From contig DASPFV010000239.1 in assembly GCA_035620975.1 (NCBI GenBank), positions 1-26,560 on the forward strand: DNA of 26,560 nt, read 5' to 3'. Shown piece by piece: positions 14,254 to 22,852 of this stretch. How positions within the stretch are numbered: the stretch's first letter is position 1; every line of letters begins with the position of its first letter. The notes under the pieces are model-generated. The model was not told the DNA's origin, searched no databases, and saw only the letters and a program-made list of their open reading frames with translations. This stretch comes from DASPFV01 sp035620975 (GTDB taxonomy: Bacteria > Acidobacteriota > Vicinamibacteria > Vicinamibacterales > 2-12-FULL-66-21). Both the position numbers and the translations under genes were made by a program.

Positions 14254-16440
14254 ATGTTCCCCGTAGACAACGCCTTCGCCGAAATTGCGCTGATACTCTT
14301 GGCCGCCGCGCTGGTCGGTGCGCTGGGCACATGGCTCCGGCAGCCCCTGATCGTGTCGTTCATCGCTGTGGGCATTCTCGTCGGACCAGCGGGAATGGGC
14401 CTCGTGACACAGCACGAGGAAATCGAGCTCTTGGCGAGCATCGGCATTTCGGTGCTGTTGTTCGTCGTCGGCCTCAAGCTCGATTTTCAGACGATCCGAA
14501 CGCTGGGTCCCGTGTCGCTGGCCACAGGCATCGGGCAGATTGTCTTCACGTCGGTGATCGGGTTTGGGATCGCCGTGGCCCTGGGAATGACTCCGCTCAC
14601 CGCCACCTATGTGGCTGTCGCCCTGACCTTCTCGAGCACGATCATCATCGTCAAGCTGCTGTCGGATAAGCGAGAGATCGATGCGCTCCACGGACGCATC
14701 GCCGTGGGCTTTCTTATCGTCCAGGACATCGCGGTCATTCTTGCCATGATTGGGATCACCGCGATTGGGACCGCCGGGTCAGGGGATCAGAGCCTGGCTG
14801 TGCACGTCGCCCTGATTCTGGTCAAGGGGATCGGGTTCCTGGCGGTGATCGCGGTGCTCGCCGTGCGTGTCCTTCCCGCGGCTACGACCCTCTTGGCTCG
14901 CTTGCCGGAGTTGCTGGTGCTGTCGGGCATGGCCTGGGCAGTCGTGCTTGCCGCCGCCGGCGAGGCACTGGGCTTGAGCAAGGAGGTGGGCGCATTCGTC
15001 GCCGGCGCCTCTCTCGCGTCCACACCCTATCGTGAGGCGATCGGCAGCCGGCTGATCACGGTGCGCGATTTCCTGCTGCTGTTCTTCTTCATCGATCTGG
15101 GCGCACGTCTTGATTTGTCGCTCCTGGGGGCGACGTTCGGCGAGGCCATGATCTTCTCGGCATTTGTCCTGATCGGAAATCCCCTGATCGTGCTCGCGAT
15201 CATGGGATTGATGGGATATCGCAAGCGCACCAGTTTTCTCGCGGGACTCACCGTTGCCCAGATCAGCGAGTTCTCGCTCATCCTGGGTGCCCTCGGCGTC
15301 AGTGTTGGTCATGTGGGACCGGAAACCATGGGCCTCATCACGACTGTGGGCTTGGTTACGATCGGTCTCTCGACATACATGATCATTCACTCCGCCCGCC
15401 TGTACGAATGGCTGGCGCCGTGGCTCGGCATGTTCGAGCGACGCGCGCCGTACCGGGAGGCGGCGACGCAGACGGCTTCGCTGCCCAAGGCTGACGTCGT
15501 CGTCCTCGGCCTCGGCCGATATGGCGGCGGCATCGTACGACATCTATTGCTGCGCAACCGACGGGTCACCGGCGTCGACTTCGATCCGGAGGCGCTCGCC
15601 CGCTGGCGGGCAGAGGGTATACCTGTCGTCTACGGCGACGCGAGCGACCCGGAGCTCTTTAGTCACCTGCCGCTTGACGGTGTGAGCTGGGTGATTAGCA
15701 CGGCACCGGACATCGAAACGAGCCGGGTATTGCTGCATCATCTTCGTGAACGCGGATTCAGCGGCAAAGTCGCGGTCGCCTCCCGCACGGCCGACGAGGC
15801 GGATCTGCTGCGCCTCGAGGGCGCCGATGTCCTGCTCCGGCCGTACGCGGATGCCGCCGAGCAGGCCGCGGACGCCGTGACGGCTGGAGCGGACCGGTTG
15901 AGCGCTATTGCCAGCGCGGCGCCTGGCGTCCGCGAAATTCGGTTGGGATCGATATCAAAGTGGGCAGGGCACCGCATTGCCGATGTTCCGCTCCGCGAAG
16001 AGTTCGGCGCGACGGTGTTAGCCGTCAGCCGTGGCGGGCGCAGCTTCCTCAGTCCTGGACCGACGTTCCAGTTGTTCCCAGGCGACCGTGTCATTCTGTC
16101 TGGCGAGCCGTCGGCGCTTGATCGGGCCATCGAGTATCTCGCGCGCATCGACTATCCGGACCAGCAGGAGGATCACGAGGACTTCGCCGTCGAAGACGTT
16201 CAGGTGGGCTCCCTACCGGGATGGACCGGACGCACTCTCGCAGCCCTTGACCTCCGTGCGCGATATGGTGTCACGGTGCTCGCCATCGGGAAGGAGCGTG
16301 AGGGGCTCGACGCGCCCGATCCGCATCAGGCGCTCTCGAAACATGACCGTGTCGTACTGGCCGGCACGCGAGACGGGCTTCAGCGCGTGCGAACGGCCGG
16401 CGGGGCGCCGGGGGACGAGCCTCATCCAATGCGATCGTAA
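14254..16440 (+). CDS. CPA2 cation/proton antiporter with RCK_N and two RCK_C domains
   Basis: A 728-residue antiporter. Residues 1-390 form the membrane exchanger (FAEIALILLAAALVGALG, conserved LIVSFIAVGILVGPAG, FVVGLKLDFQ, FSSTIIIVKLLSD, VGFLIVQDIAVIL, GAFVAGASLASTPY, FFIDLGARLD and AQISEFSLILGALG). Residues from about 414 to 530 are a TrkA-N domain (VVVLGLGRYGGGIVRHLL, YGDASDPELF). Two TrkA-C (RCK_C) domains follow at about 557-632 and 645-715, each with the pattern of a beta-hairpin then FxLFPGDRVILSG or SKHDRVVLAG. The double RCK_C end makes it a different type from the antiporter at 10088 and suggests a second ligand such as c-di-AMP or another nucleotide, as known for some RCK_C proteins. 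The start at 14254 is where exchanger similarity begins; no strong ribosome binding site is seen. Confidence 0.93.
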   Translation: MFPVDNAFAEIALILLAAALVGALGTWLRQPLIVSFIAVGILVGPAGMGLVTQHEEIELLASIGISVLLFVVGLKLDFQTIRTLGPVSLATGIGQIVFTSVIGFGIAVALGMTPLTATYVAVALTFSSTIIIVKLLSDKREIDALHGRIAVGFLIVQDIAVILAMIGITAIGTAGSGDQSLAVHVALILVKGIGFLAVIAVLAVRVLPAATTLLARLPELLVLSGMAWAVVLAAAGEALGLSKEVGAFVAGASLASTPYREAIGSRLITVRDFLLLFFFIDLGARLDLSLLGATFGEAMIFSAFVLIGNPLIVLAIMGLMGYRKRTSFLAGLTVAQISEFSLILGALGVSVGHVGPETMGLITTVGLVTIGLSTYMIIHSARLYEWLAPWLGMFERRAPYREAATQTASLPKADVVVLGLGRYGGGIVRHLLLRNRRVTGVDFDPEALARWRAEGIPVVYGDASDPELFSHLPLDGVSWVISTAPDIETSRVLLHHLRERGFSGKVAVASRTADEADLLRLEGADVLLRPYADAAEQAADAVTAGADRLSAIASAAPGVREIRLGSISKWAGHRIADVPLREEFGATVLAVSRGGRSFLSPGPTFQLFPGDRVILSGEPSALDRAIEYLARIDYPDQQEDHEDFAVEDVQVGSLPGWTGRTLAALDLRARYGVTVLAIGKEREGLDAPDPHQALSKHDRVVLAGTRDGLQRVRTAGGAPGDEPHPMRS

Positions 16441-17233
16441 CGCCCGCTTTGAATATCGTCCCGGGGTCGAGATCCGACTTCTTCATCATCAGGAAGGAAC
16501 CGCAGGGCGGACCGGCCACGTAGGTGCAAGTCGAGCGTCAATCGACCACGACCCGAGCCGACAATCAACAGGAATAGCGATGAGCAGGAGCGTGACGTCT
16601 CAGGCACAGACGTCTCCCAATCAGCCTCCAGTGCGGCGAGCCACGCCTGTAAGAGCAATAAAATCAACACGTTGCGCGTGGCTTCGGCGGATGTGTCGTC
16701 TAAGTGCTTGAAGAGCCTCGATTTACGGATGCGTCGGCCGCGCTGGACGATTCTCGAACTGAATCTCGCGGACTGAAGCCCTTCGAGGCTCAGCGCACCT
16801 GAAGTTCGAATCCCTCGCGCGGGGGATCGGAATTCTCACCGCTTCCGGCGCAGCGTGTCGACCATCGCTGACAGCGCATCTGAATTCAACTACGCAAGCG
16901 CCGCTTTCGAATCACCATCGATCGGAGACCGCCAAGCCGCGTCGCACACGTTCCGACTCTTCCGCCGGTGGCTTGTTCGGCAGGTCGCCAGCGGCCATGA
17001 TTGCGCCTGGCGGCTCAACATTACGTTCAGCAAGGAGCGTGTCGACACGCGTTCGGATGGCTTCCCGAAGTCCGGGTACTCGATGTTCACTCTTGAACTG
17101 ACTGTGGCACTGAAGTCGTCGCTGTTGTTCATCTGCATCCTCTGAGGGGCGTGGCCTTCGGGCATGAATCGCGCACTTCACGTGTCTAAGGCAGGGCGCG
17201 GTCTTAGGCGCCGACGTCCGGAGCCAACCCTGT
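16441..17233. other. intergenic stretch without a supported gene
   Basis: About 790 bases hold only short overlapping frames on both strands with no motif. On the minus strand near 16530-16610, hydrophobic segments (VTLLLIAI in one frame; FLLIVGSGRGRLTLDLHL in another) vaguely recall the end of a DoxX-type membrane protein split over frames, so a decayed gene is possible. Nothing else supported was found. Confidence 0.5.
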
Positions 17234-18837
17234 TCAGCGAGCGTCCTTTATCAGGTCAGCGGCCCGCTCGGCGACGGCAATCACAGCCGGATGGATGTTC
17301 GCCGTGACCTCCCCCGGCAGTACCGAGGCGTCGACCACGCGCAGGCCTTCCATCCCGCGCACCCGCATCGTCGTCGGGTCGACGACCGCCATGTCGTCCG
17401 TGCCCATGCGGGCCGTGCCCGCGAAGTGGAACGCAGTATCTCCTTGATGTAGTGCAGAAGCTCCTCGTTCGTGGGGTTCGTCGTCGGCGCGATCTGCTCG
17501 ATTTCGAGGTCGGCGGGCATGGCTGCTGCGATTTTCATCGCCGCCCGCATGCCGGCCATGGCCACCGCGACATCCTCCTCGTGAGAGAGGTGGTTGAAGA
17601 CCAAGTCGGGCTGATCGTCAACGCTAGATGACGTGATCCGCGCGTAACCGCGCGAGTGCGGCCGCCCCTGGTACATCCCCAGCCGGAATCCGGAGAACTT
17701 CGCCAGGTCCCAGCCCTTGTCGCCCGGCATAAACGGCAGGAAATGCAATTGGATGTTCGGCTCGGACTGAGCGGCGTCGGTGCGGAAGAACGCCCCGGCC
17801 AGGGAAGCGCCGATGTTGAGCGGACCATTGCGCGGCAGCAGGTAGTACCTGACCCCCTCGATCCCCTGCGTGAACCACGAGCCGACTTTCTTGTTGAAGG
17901 TGTGCGGGCTGGTGGTCTTGAACTTCGCGCCGTACTGCACATGGTCCATAAGGTTCTCGCCGACCCCGGGCAAGTCGTGCACGACGCTGATGCCAAAGCG
18001 CTGCAACAGAGCGCCCGGCCCGACGCCGCTGACCTGCAGGAGTTGTGGCGTGTGCAGCGCGCCGGCGGCGAGGACGACGTCGCGGCGGGCAGAAATCCGG
18101 TACTCTTGGCCGTCCTTGCGATAGCGCACTCCCGTCGCTCGCCGGCTGTCGAAGTCGATGCGCGTGACGGTCGCCTCGGTGGTGACGGCGAGATTCGACT
18201 TCATGCGCGCCGGCTTCAGGTACACGACGTCAGTCGAAGTGCGGCGGCCGTTTGAGGTCGCCAGGTCCCAGTATCCGGCGCCTTCGATCTTGTTGCGGTT
18301 GAAATCGTCGTTTCGCGGCACGCCGAGCACGCGGCAGGCCGCGTCGATGAAGGCATCCGCGAGAGGGTTCTTCCACCGGGCGGGCTCGACCTTAAAGGGG
18401 CCGTTGCCGCCGTGGAACTCGGTTTCGCCGCGCGAGTCGTGCTCGGACTTCTTGAAGTACGGCAGAAGCGACGCGTACGTCCAGCCAGTCGCTCCCGCTT
18501 TCTCCCAATCGTCGTAGTCGCCTGGATTGCCGCGGACGTGCACCAATCCGTTGATCGCGCTGGACCCGCCCAGGAGCTTGCCATGCGGCAGGCCGTACAC
18601 GGTGCCGCCGAGAGACTCGTCGGGCTGCGTCTTCCAGTCGAGCCACATGAATTTTGGGTTGAACAGGATCTTTGCGAAGCCGAGCGGCACACGGGACCAA
18701 TAGCTGGTGTTCTCCGGTCCCGCTTCGAGGACAAGAACCCTGTTGGAGGGGTCTTCGGCGAGTCGTGCAGCGACGATCGCGCCTGCCGAGCCGCCGCCGA
18801 CGATCACGAAGTCGTAGTCCTGCGGAATGTTGGTCAC
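17234..18837 (-). CDS. GMC family FAD oxidoreductase, frameshifted near the C-terminus
   Basis: A glucose-methanol-choline oxidoreductase, which oxidises an alcohol with FAD. A GTG start at 18837 has AAGGA 7 bases upstream. The N-terminus carries the FAD-binding DFVIVGGGSAGAIVAARLAE and EAGPEN; GMC signature 1 (GKLLGGSSAINGLVHVRG) and signature 2 (GALHTPQLLQVSGVGP) are present. The continuous frame runs to 17281 (518 residues), but its last 50 residues are Arg/Ser-rich nonsense. From about 17434-17444 downward another frame carries the real end: HFAGTARMGTDDMAVVDP, RVRGMEGLRVVDASVLPG, then EVTANIHPAVIAVAERAADL and a stop at 17234-17236. One base is missing (or two are extra) near 17440. The catalytic His/His region sits after the break, so as written the enzyme would be dead. 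Confidence 0.9.
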
Positions 18838-18940
18838 GGCGATTCCTTCGGTGAATGCGAGGTCGGGAGTCGACCCCGCATATTCGTCATTTCGTCAGAC
18901 GAGTTTCAAGGCTACTTGCGGCGACGCGCGAGTAGCCGCA

Positions 18941-19399
18941 CTACTCGCCGAGGCCGATTTGCTTCATGAACGTGACCAAGTCGTACATCAGGTTCTCTTC
19001 CACGATCTGGCCGTTGTCCCAGAGTGCGACCGTGTAGAAATCGATTTCAAAGGATTTTCCGGTCGGCGGAATCTCGCGTCCCTCCGCCGTCTTCATTGCT
19101 CCCTTCATGGTGCCCGTGAAGCGTGCGACCGAGCAGGTCCAGTTGCCCGAGGCAAAGAAGACCCGGTAGGGACGATTGTCGAGTTTCTGATCGGGGAACG
19201 TCTTCCAGAAGTCCATCGACTCCTGAGCGTGGTCCTCGATGCCGACCGTCGGCTCCGTCTTGCCGGGCCAGCGGACGATCACGTCGGGCTTATGCCGCGC
19301 GCGGAAAACCTCGAGGTCCTGCGCGTTCCAGGCGTCGTCCAGCGTCTGCATCAGTTCCATGTTCTTCTTCGCGGTCGCGTCGTTCGGGTCGTTGGCCAT
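18941..19399 (-). CDS. SnoaL/ester-cyclase-like NTF2-fold protein
   Basis: A 152-residue cytosolic protein. The ATG at 19399 follows AGGAG by 7 bases, which decides this start over an upstream one. The cone-shaped NTF2/SnoaL fold is suggested by LMQTLDDAWNAQDLEVFRARH, VIVRWPGKTEPTVGIEDHAQ, FWKTFPDQKL and the late strand GKSFEIDFYTVALWDNGQIVEENLMYD. Members act as polyketide cyclases, isomerases or small-molecule binders; the substrate cannot be told. It lies 103 bases upstream of the GMC gene on the same strand and 124 bases downstream of the F420-reductase-like gene. Confidence 0.82.
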   Translation of the reverse strand: MANDPNDATAKKNMELMQTLDDAWNAQDLEVFRARHKPDVIVRWPGKTEPTVGIEDHAQESMDFWKTFPDQKLDNRPYRVFFASGNWTCSVARFTGTMKGAMKTAEGREIPPTGKSFEIDFYTVALWDNGQIVEENLMYDLVTFMKQIGLGE

Positions 19400-19523
19400 G
19401 TGTGTACTCCTAGTTCTTCTTCGTAGTCGCGTGCAAACTCGTGGTCGTCCGATCTCGTAGAGGACCGACATCTCGCGGCCGCATCACCAGTGGCCGGCCG
19501 GCGCTGATCTTGGTGACGGGATG

Positions 19524-20102
19524 CTACCGGCGCACCAGTTTCAATCCGATGTCTGTTCCGAGGCCAAGCACGTAGCCCAACTGGATGTTGAAATACCCGA
19601 GCGGTTCGAGTAAGCGAGCGTTCTGCAACGGTCCGGCGTCAACGGCGTCAAAGCCGATATCGCGGGCCATCTGCTGGACCTGCTGTTTGGCGGCGTTATC
19701 GTCCCCGGCCACGAACACGGTGACCGGTTCGGCTTCGACGCCACCGTTGTCCATTCGCTGAGCGAACTGCGTATTGAACGCCTTTACAACCTTCGCCGTC
19801 GGCGCCTTCTGCTGAAGCGCCTCGGCACCGCTGGTGGTGCACCCGCTCGCCAGTTGCATGTCTTCGGTCAGCGCATTGGTGACGTCCACCAGAGTCTTTC
19901 CGCTGATCCCGTCGCCGAGCTCGGCAACTACGTCATTGATCGCGCTGTACGGCACGGCGAGCATGATGACCTCGGCCCAGCGGCCAGTCTCTGTTACTTG
20001 GCCTTTGCCGACCGCACGAACGTCGTACCCTGCCCGCTCGAGCCCCCTGCGCAGCGCACTGCCGACGTTGCCGTCTCCGATGATCCCAATCTTCGTTCTC
20101 AT
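19524..20102 (-). CDS. NAD(P)-binding, F420-dependent NADP reductase-like protein
   Basis: A 192-residue Rossmann-fold protein. The ATG at 20102 follows a GAGAGGG and starts MRTKIGIIGDGNVGSALRRG, the dinucleotide-binding loop. VIMLAVPYSAINDVVAELG, KTLVDVTNAL, VVKAFNTQFAQRM and TVFVAGDD follow in the order usual for the NADP oxidoreductase/F420-dependent family (the same family as part of STEAP and Fno). It probably transfers hydride between NAD(P)H and another cofactor or substrate. Whether F420 is used is unknown; many bacterial members of this family do not use it. About 290 bases separate it from the AhpD-like gene upstream, so it may have its own promoter. Confidence 0.85.
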   Translation of the reverse strand: MRTKIGIIGDGNVGSALRRGLERAGYDVRAVGKGQVTETGRWAEVIMLAVPYSAINDVVAELGDGISGKTLVDVTNALTEDMQLASGCTTSGAEALQQKAPTAKVVKAFNTQFAQRMDNGGVEAEPVTVFVAGDDNAAKQQVQQMARDIGFDAVDAGPLQNARLLEPLGYFNIQLGYVLGLGTDIGLKLVRR

Positions 20103-20394
20103 CTCGTGACCCTCTCTCCAAGCGACGCCGCTTACCACGGCTCACCCGTGCACATCATGTCGACACACGACCCCGCGCCTGAAGGCGTCCGCCGCTTTTA
20201 TCCGAGCCGCATTCTCATCTCCGCAATCATGCCCGCCGCGCGACACAAGGTGACGAAAAGGACAAGCGCACGAGAATCGGCGTTTGTCGCGCTCAAACTG
20301 GTTCGCCCCGGCGTCAGGCTCTGTAGTCGCGACGTAGACACCCTCAAGGGTGGAAGATCAGCACACCACGCTCGCCGACGCCCTCCCTCTGCCT

Positions 20395-20769
20395 TTATGC
20401 CTCGCTTCGCGTGTGCTGGGGGTTTGACTCCGTTGGCGGGTCCGTCAGCGCATCCATCACGCGCGCGGAAAAGACAAGCGCCGCGCCTGCATTGACCGCG
20501 ATCGCGACGCCCAGTGCCTCGGCGACCTCCTCCTTCGTCGCCCCGTGCTGCCTCGCCGCGTGCACATGGGTCGTGATGCACCCGTCACACTGGCGAGTGA
20601 CCCCCACAGCGATCGCGATGAGCTCCCGGGTCTTTGCATCGAGATGCGCGGTCTTGTTGCCGGCATCACTGAGCTCACGATATCCACGGACCGTCTGGGG
20701 CGTCAGCCTACCCAGCTCACCGATCCGTCCAAGCAGCTCTTGTCGATATCCGTCCCAATCCAGCATCAT
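20395..20769 (-). CDS. carboxymuconolactone decarboxylase/AhpD-like protein
   Basis: A 124-residue all-helical protein. Two adjacent ATG codons (20769, 20766) follow GGGGTG. The core is ELIAIAVGVTRQCDGCITTH, then VHAARQHGATKEEVAEAL, with the CxxC and histidine of AhpD-type members, which reduce peroxides or relay thiol electrons. The family also includes 4-carboxymuconolactone decarboxylase of aromatic ring breakdown, but that enzyme lacks the CxxC, so an AhpD-like redox role is more likely. It lies 34 bases after the SnoaL-like gene, in the same transcription unit as YceI and the VOC protein. Confidence 0.88.
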   Translation of the reverse strand: MMLDWDGYRQELLGRIGELGRLTPQTVRGYRELSDAGNKTAHLDAKTRELIAIAVGVTRQCDGCITTHVHAARQHGATKEEVAEALGVAIAVNAGAALVFSARVMDALTDPPTESNPQHTRSEA

Positions 20770-20803
20770 CGCGTCACCCCGTTGTTCTATCGTTACGTGC
20801 CAC

Positions 20804-21172
20804 TTACACAGTGCCGAAGGGGTTGTCGATGACGTACTTCCACCCGTCGGGGCCACGGCGTGCCACATCCGCCGTCGTCCCTGACAGATTGACATCGGAT
20901 CCATCCGCCGCCTTGCCTTTCAGGCTCCAGTCGGAGATCAGCAACGCAATGTCGCCACTCACGATGACGCGGCGCACTTTCAGGTCAATCGGCAAACCCA
21001 GGCTCAGGAACTGCTGCTCGGCGGCCCGTACCGCCTCACCCTCGACCACGACGCCAGGCTGCGGTACGAACACCGAACCTGGTTCTGCGAGTGCCACCAT
21101 CCCGTCGAGGTCCTTCGCGTTGAATCGCGCGGCCCAGGTCGTGTGGAGTTCCGCCGCGTCCTTAATCGTCAT
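20804..21172 (-). CDS. SnoaL-like/DUF4440-type NTF2-fold protein
   Basis: A 122-residue protein with the NTF2-like fold: AAELHTTWAARFNAKDLDGM, VALAEPGSVFVPQPG, EGEAVRAAEQQFLSL, then IALLISDWSLKG and DVARRGPDGWKYVIDNPFG. Such proteins are often small ketosteroid isomerase-like enzymes or detoxification accessory proteins. Its ATG overlaps the stop of the VOC gene (ATGA) and has GAGGAG upstream, so the two are translationally coupled. Substrate unknown. Confidence 0.85.
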   Translation of the reverse strand: MTIKDAAELHTTWAARFNAKDLDGMVALAEPGSVFVPQPGVVVEGEAVRAAEQQFLSLGLPIDLKVRRVIVSGDIALLISDWSLKGKAADGSDVNLSGTTADVARRGPDGWKYVIDNPFGTV

Positions 21173-22110
21173 GAGACGCTCCTCTCTCTGTCGGGTTGAT
21201 TAGCTGTGTGAAGGCGCACCGCTGTGCCCCAGGGATCTGTCAGGCGGACACCGTCCTCGGCGTCGTCGACCGCATAGCCGGCATCGCGCACACTGCGCGC
21301 CCCGCGCATCACGTCCTCTGGCGACGGAACGGCAATCTCCCATTCGAGGAGCCGCGCGTGACTCTCCGAGGGCGCTGGTCCCGGCGACCACACGTTCGTG
21401 CCGAGGTGGTGGTGATAGCCTCCGGCCGACAGGAACAACGCGCCGGGATAGCTCCACACGGTCTTGTCGAAACCGAGGGCGCGATGGTAGAAGGCCTCCG
21501 CCAGGCGCAGATCACCCACGTGCAGGTGCACGTGGCCGATCGTGGTGTCTTTCGGCAAGCCATTCCAGGTTGCGCCATGACTCGAGGCGATCACGTCGTT
21601 GATGTCCAGGGGGTCGGTCGTCATGGCGAGCTCGCCGTCTCGATACTGCCACGTTTCAGGCGGTCGATCGGCGTACACCTCGATGCCCAACTCGTCAGGG
21701 TCCGACAGATAGAGGGCCTCGCTCACGAGATGGTCGGCCATGCCGACACGGATATTCTGCGCCGCCAAGTGCGCAGCAAAGCGGCCGAGGGCAGGCCGGT
21801 CTGGCAACAGGATCGCGAAGTGATACAGGCCGAATGCGCCGCGTCGCGCTCGCGTGACTCCCGGTCGTGTGTGCAGCATCACGAGAGGCCGGGTGTCCCC
21901 GTCTGCGGTGAGCACGGCACGGTCATCCCCGCGCTGCTCGGCACGGAACCCGAGGACGTGCTGGTAATACTCGAGCGATCGCTCGAGATTGCTGACCAGC
22001 AGATGCACGGGGCCTAACGCGGTGCCGTCGGGCAATCGGAAGTGCGGCGGCGCCACTCCGTGCGGTCGTGGTTTGGTTTCTGTGTTCACGACAACCTCTC
22101 GTGTCTTCAT
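21169..22110 (-). CDS. two-domain VOC protein, catechol-2,3-dioxygenase (CatE)-like
   Basis: A 313-residue protein with two vicinal oxygen chelate modules: GPVHLLVSNLERSLEYYQHVLGF (from about 33) and IGHVHLHVGDLRLAEAFYHRALGF (from about 187). Metal ligands can be placed: in the first half the H of VHLLV, the H of LYHFAILL and the E of LGIEVYAD; in the second the H of HVHLHV, the H cluster of GGYHHHLGTN and the E of LEWEIAVP. This resembles the Bacillus CatE/YfiE extradiol dioxygenases, which open catechol with Fe2+. The start could be the ATG at 22110 or a GTG at 22089 that has a better GAGAGG in front. It follows YceI by 30 bases. Confidence 0.88.
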   Translation of the reverse strand: MKTREVVVNTETKPRPHGVAPPHFRLPDGTALGPVHLLVSNLERSLEYYQHVLGFRAEQRGDDRAVLTADGDTRPLVMLHTRPGVTRARRGAFGLYHFAILLPDRPALGRFAAHLAAQNIRVGMADHLVSEALYLSDPDELGIEVYADRPPETWQYRDGELAMTTDPLDINDVIASSHGATWNGLPKDTTIGHVHLHVGDLRLAEAFYHRALGFDKTVWSYPGALFLSAGGYHHHLGTNVWSPGPAPSESHARLLEWEIAVPSPEDVMRGARSVRDAGYAVDDAEDGVRLTDPWGTAVRLHTANQPDRERSVS

Positions 22111-22140
22111 GATCCCTGTGTCCCCGACTGACGTGATGCG

Positions 22141-22689
22141 TTACGCCACCTGGGTGGCCACCTGACGAACAGCTTCGATCTCGATGGCGATGTCGATGCG
22201 CTCGCCGACCATCACGCCGCCCGTCTCCAGCACCTGGTTCCAGGTGAGGCCGAACTCACGGCGGTCGATTGCGGTCGTGGCGCTGAACGCCGCGCGCTCG
22301 TTGCCCCAGGGATCCTTCGCCTGACCGAGCACCTCGACGTCGAGGACGACGTCGCGGGTGACCCCCTTGATGGTCAGCGCGCCGGTGACGCGCAGACGAT
22401 CCGCCGCGGCTTGCGTAACGTCCGTGGACTTGAAAGTGATCTCCGGATAGCGCTCAACGTCGAAGAAATCGGCGGAGCGCAGGTGCGCGTCGCGGTCCGC
22501 CACGCCCGTATCGATGCTCGACGCATCGATCACGACGTCGAGGGACCCGTGAGAGAAATCGCGGCCTGGCGTCTCCAGCGATCCGGTCCAGCGGCTGAAC
22601 TGGCCGCGGACTTTCGCGATCACGAGGTGACGCACGGTGAACTGAATGCCGGAATGGCTGCTGTCGATCTGCCAACGTTCGGTGCTCAT
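22141..22689 (-). CDS. YceI family lipocalin-like protein
   Basis: A 182-residue YceI-family protein, an extended beta-barrel that binds a long isoprenoid or fatty amide. The ATG at 22689 has GGAG 7 bases upstream; a TTG 12 bases earlier is not needed. Family marks: WQIDSSHSGIQFTVRHLVIAKVRGQF at the start, then SIDTGVADRDAHLRSADFFDVERYPEITFKS, LTIKGVTRDVVLDV and FGLTWNQVLETGGVMVGERIDIAIEIE. It has no signal peptide, so it acts in the cytosol. It is the first gene behind the sigma-54 promoter. Confidence 0.95.
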   Translation of the reverse strand: MSTERWQIDSSHSGIQFTVRHLVIAKVRGQFSRWTGSLETPGRDFSHGSLDVVIDASSIDTGVADRDAHLRSADFFDVERYPEITFKSTDVTQAAADRLRVTGALTIKGVTRDVVLDVEVLGQAKDPWGNERAAFSATTAIDRREFGLTWNQVLETGGVMVGERIDIAIEIEAVRQVATQVA

Positions 22690-22737
22690 GGGCTTCTCCA
22701 ATCAGGCGCCGTCTCTGTGGCGCACGCCCTTACAGAT

Positions 22738-22753
22738 GGCAACGACCCTGCCA
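22738..22753 (-). promoter_or_regulatory. sigma-54 (-24/-12) promoter driving the YceI operon
   Basis: On the minus strand the sequence reads TGGCAGGGTCGTTGCC, matching TGGCAYG-N4-TTGCW with the GG and GC the right distance apart. The -12 GC lies about 50 bases before the YceI ATG, giving a leader of about 38 bases. A sigma-54 activator gene starts divergently 100 bases away. Confidence 0.8.
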
Positions 22754-22805
22754 ATACGATCACCTTGTGTTTGCAGTGACTTAGCAAAATGGACTGCGCG
22801 CGGAA

Positions 22806-22842
22806 GCTCTCATTGCGATAGGATCGGCTCTCACTTTGAGAG
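22806..22842. promoter_or_regulatory. candidate activator binding sites (phased repeats)
   Basis: GCTCTCATTG (22806) and GCTCTCACTT (22827) are repeated 21 bp apart, two helical turns. The second is half of an inverted repeat CTCTCA-CTT-TGAGAG (22828-22842). They lie about 80-115 bp upstream of the predicted sigma-54 start, a usual place for enhancer-like activator sites. Confidence 0.4.
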
Positions 22843-22852
22843 GAGCGGCTTG

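Noticed and set aside
16515..16690. possible DoxX remnant on the minus strand
   Set aside because: Only two short hydrophobic segments in different frames resemble the family end; too weak to call a pseudogene.
16801..16818. GTTCGAATCC, like the T loop of a tRNA
   Set aside because: The flanking bases do not form the 5-bp T stem, and no anticodon or acceptor stem is found upstream.
16855..17145. 96-residue plus-strand frame and the overlapping minus-strand frames
   Set aside because: No motif, no ribosome binding site and frames of similar quality on both strands; probably chance.
20339..20352. CACCCTCAAGGGTG hairpin between the AhpD-like and F420-reductase-like genes
   Set aside because: No T tract on the minus strand follows it, so I do not call a terminator; it may be chance.
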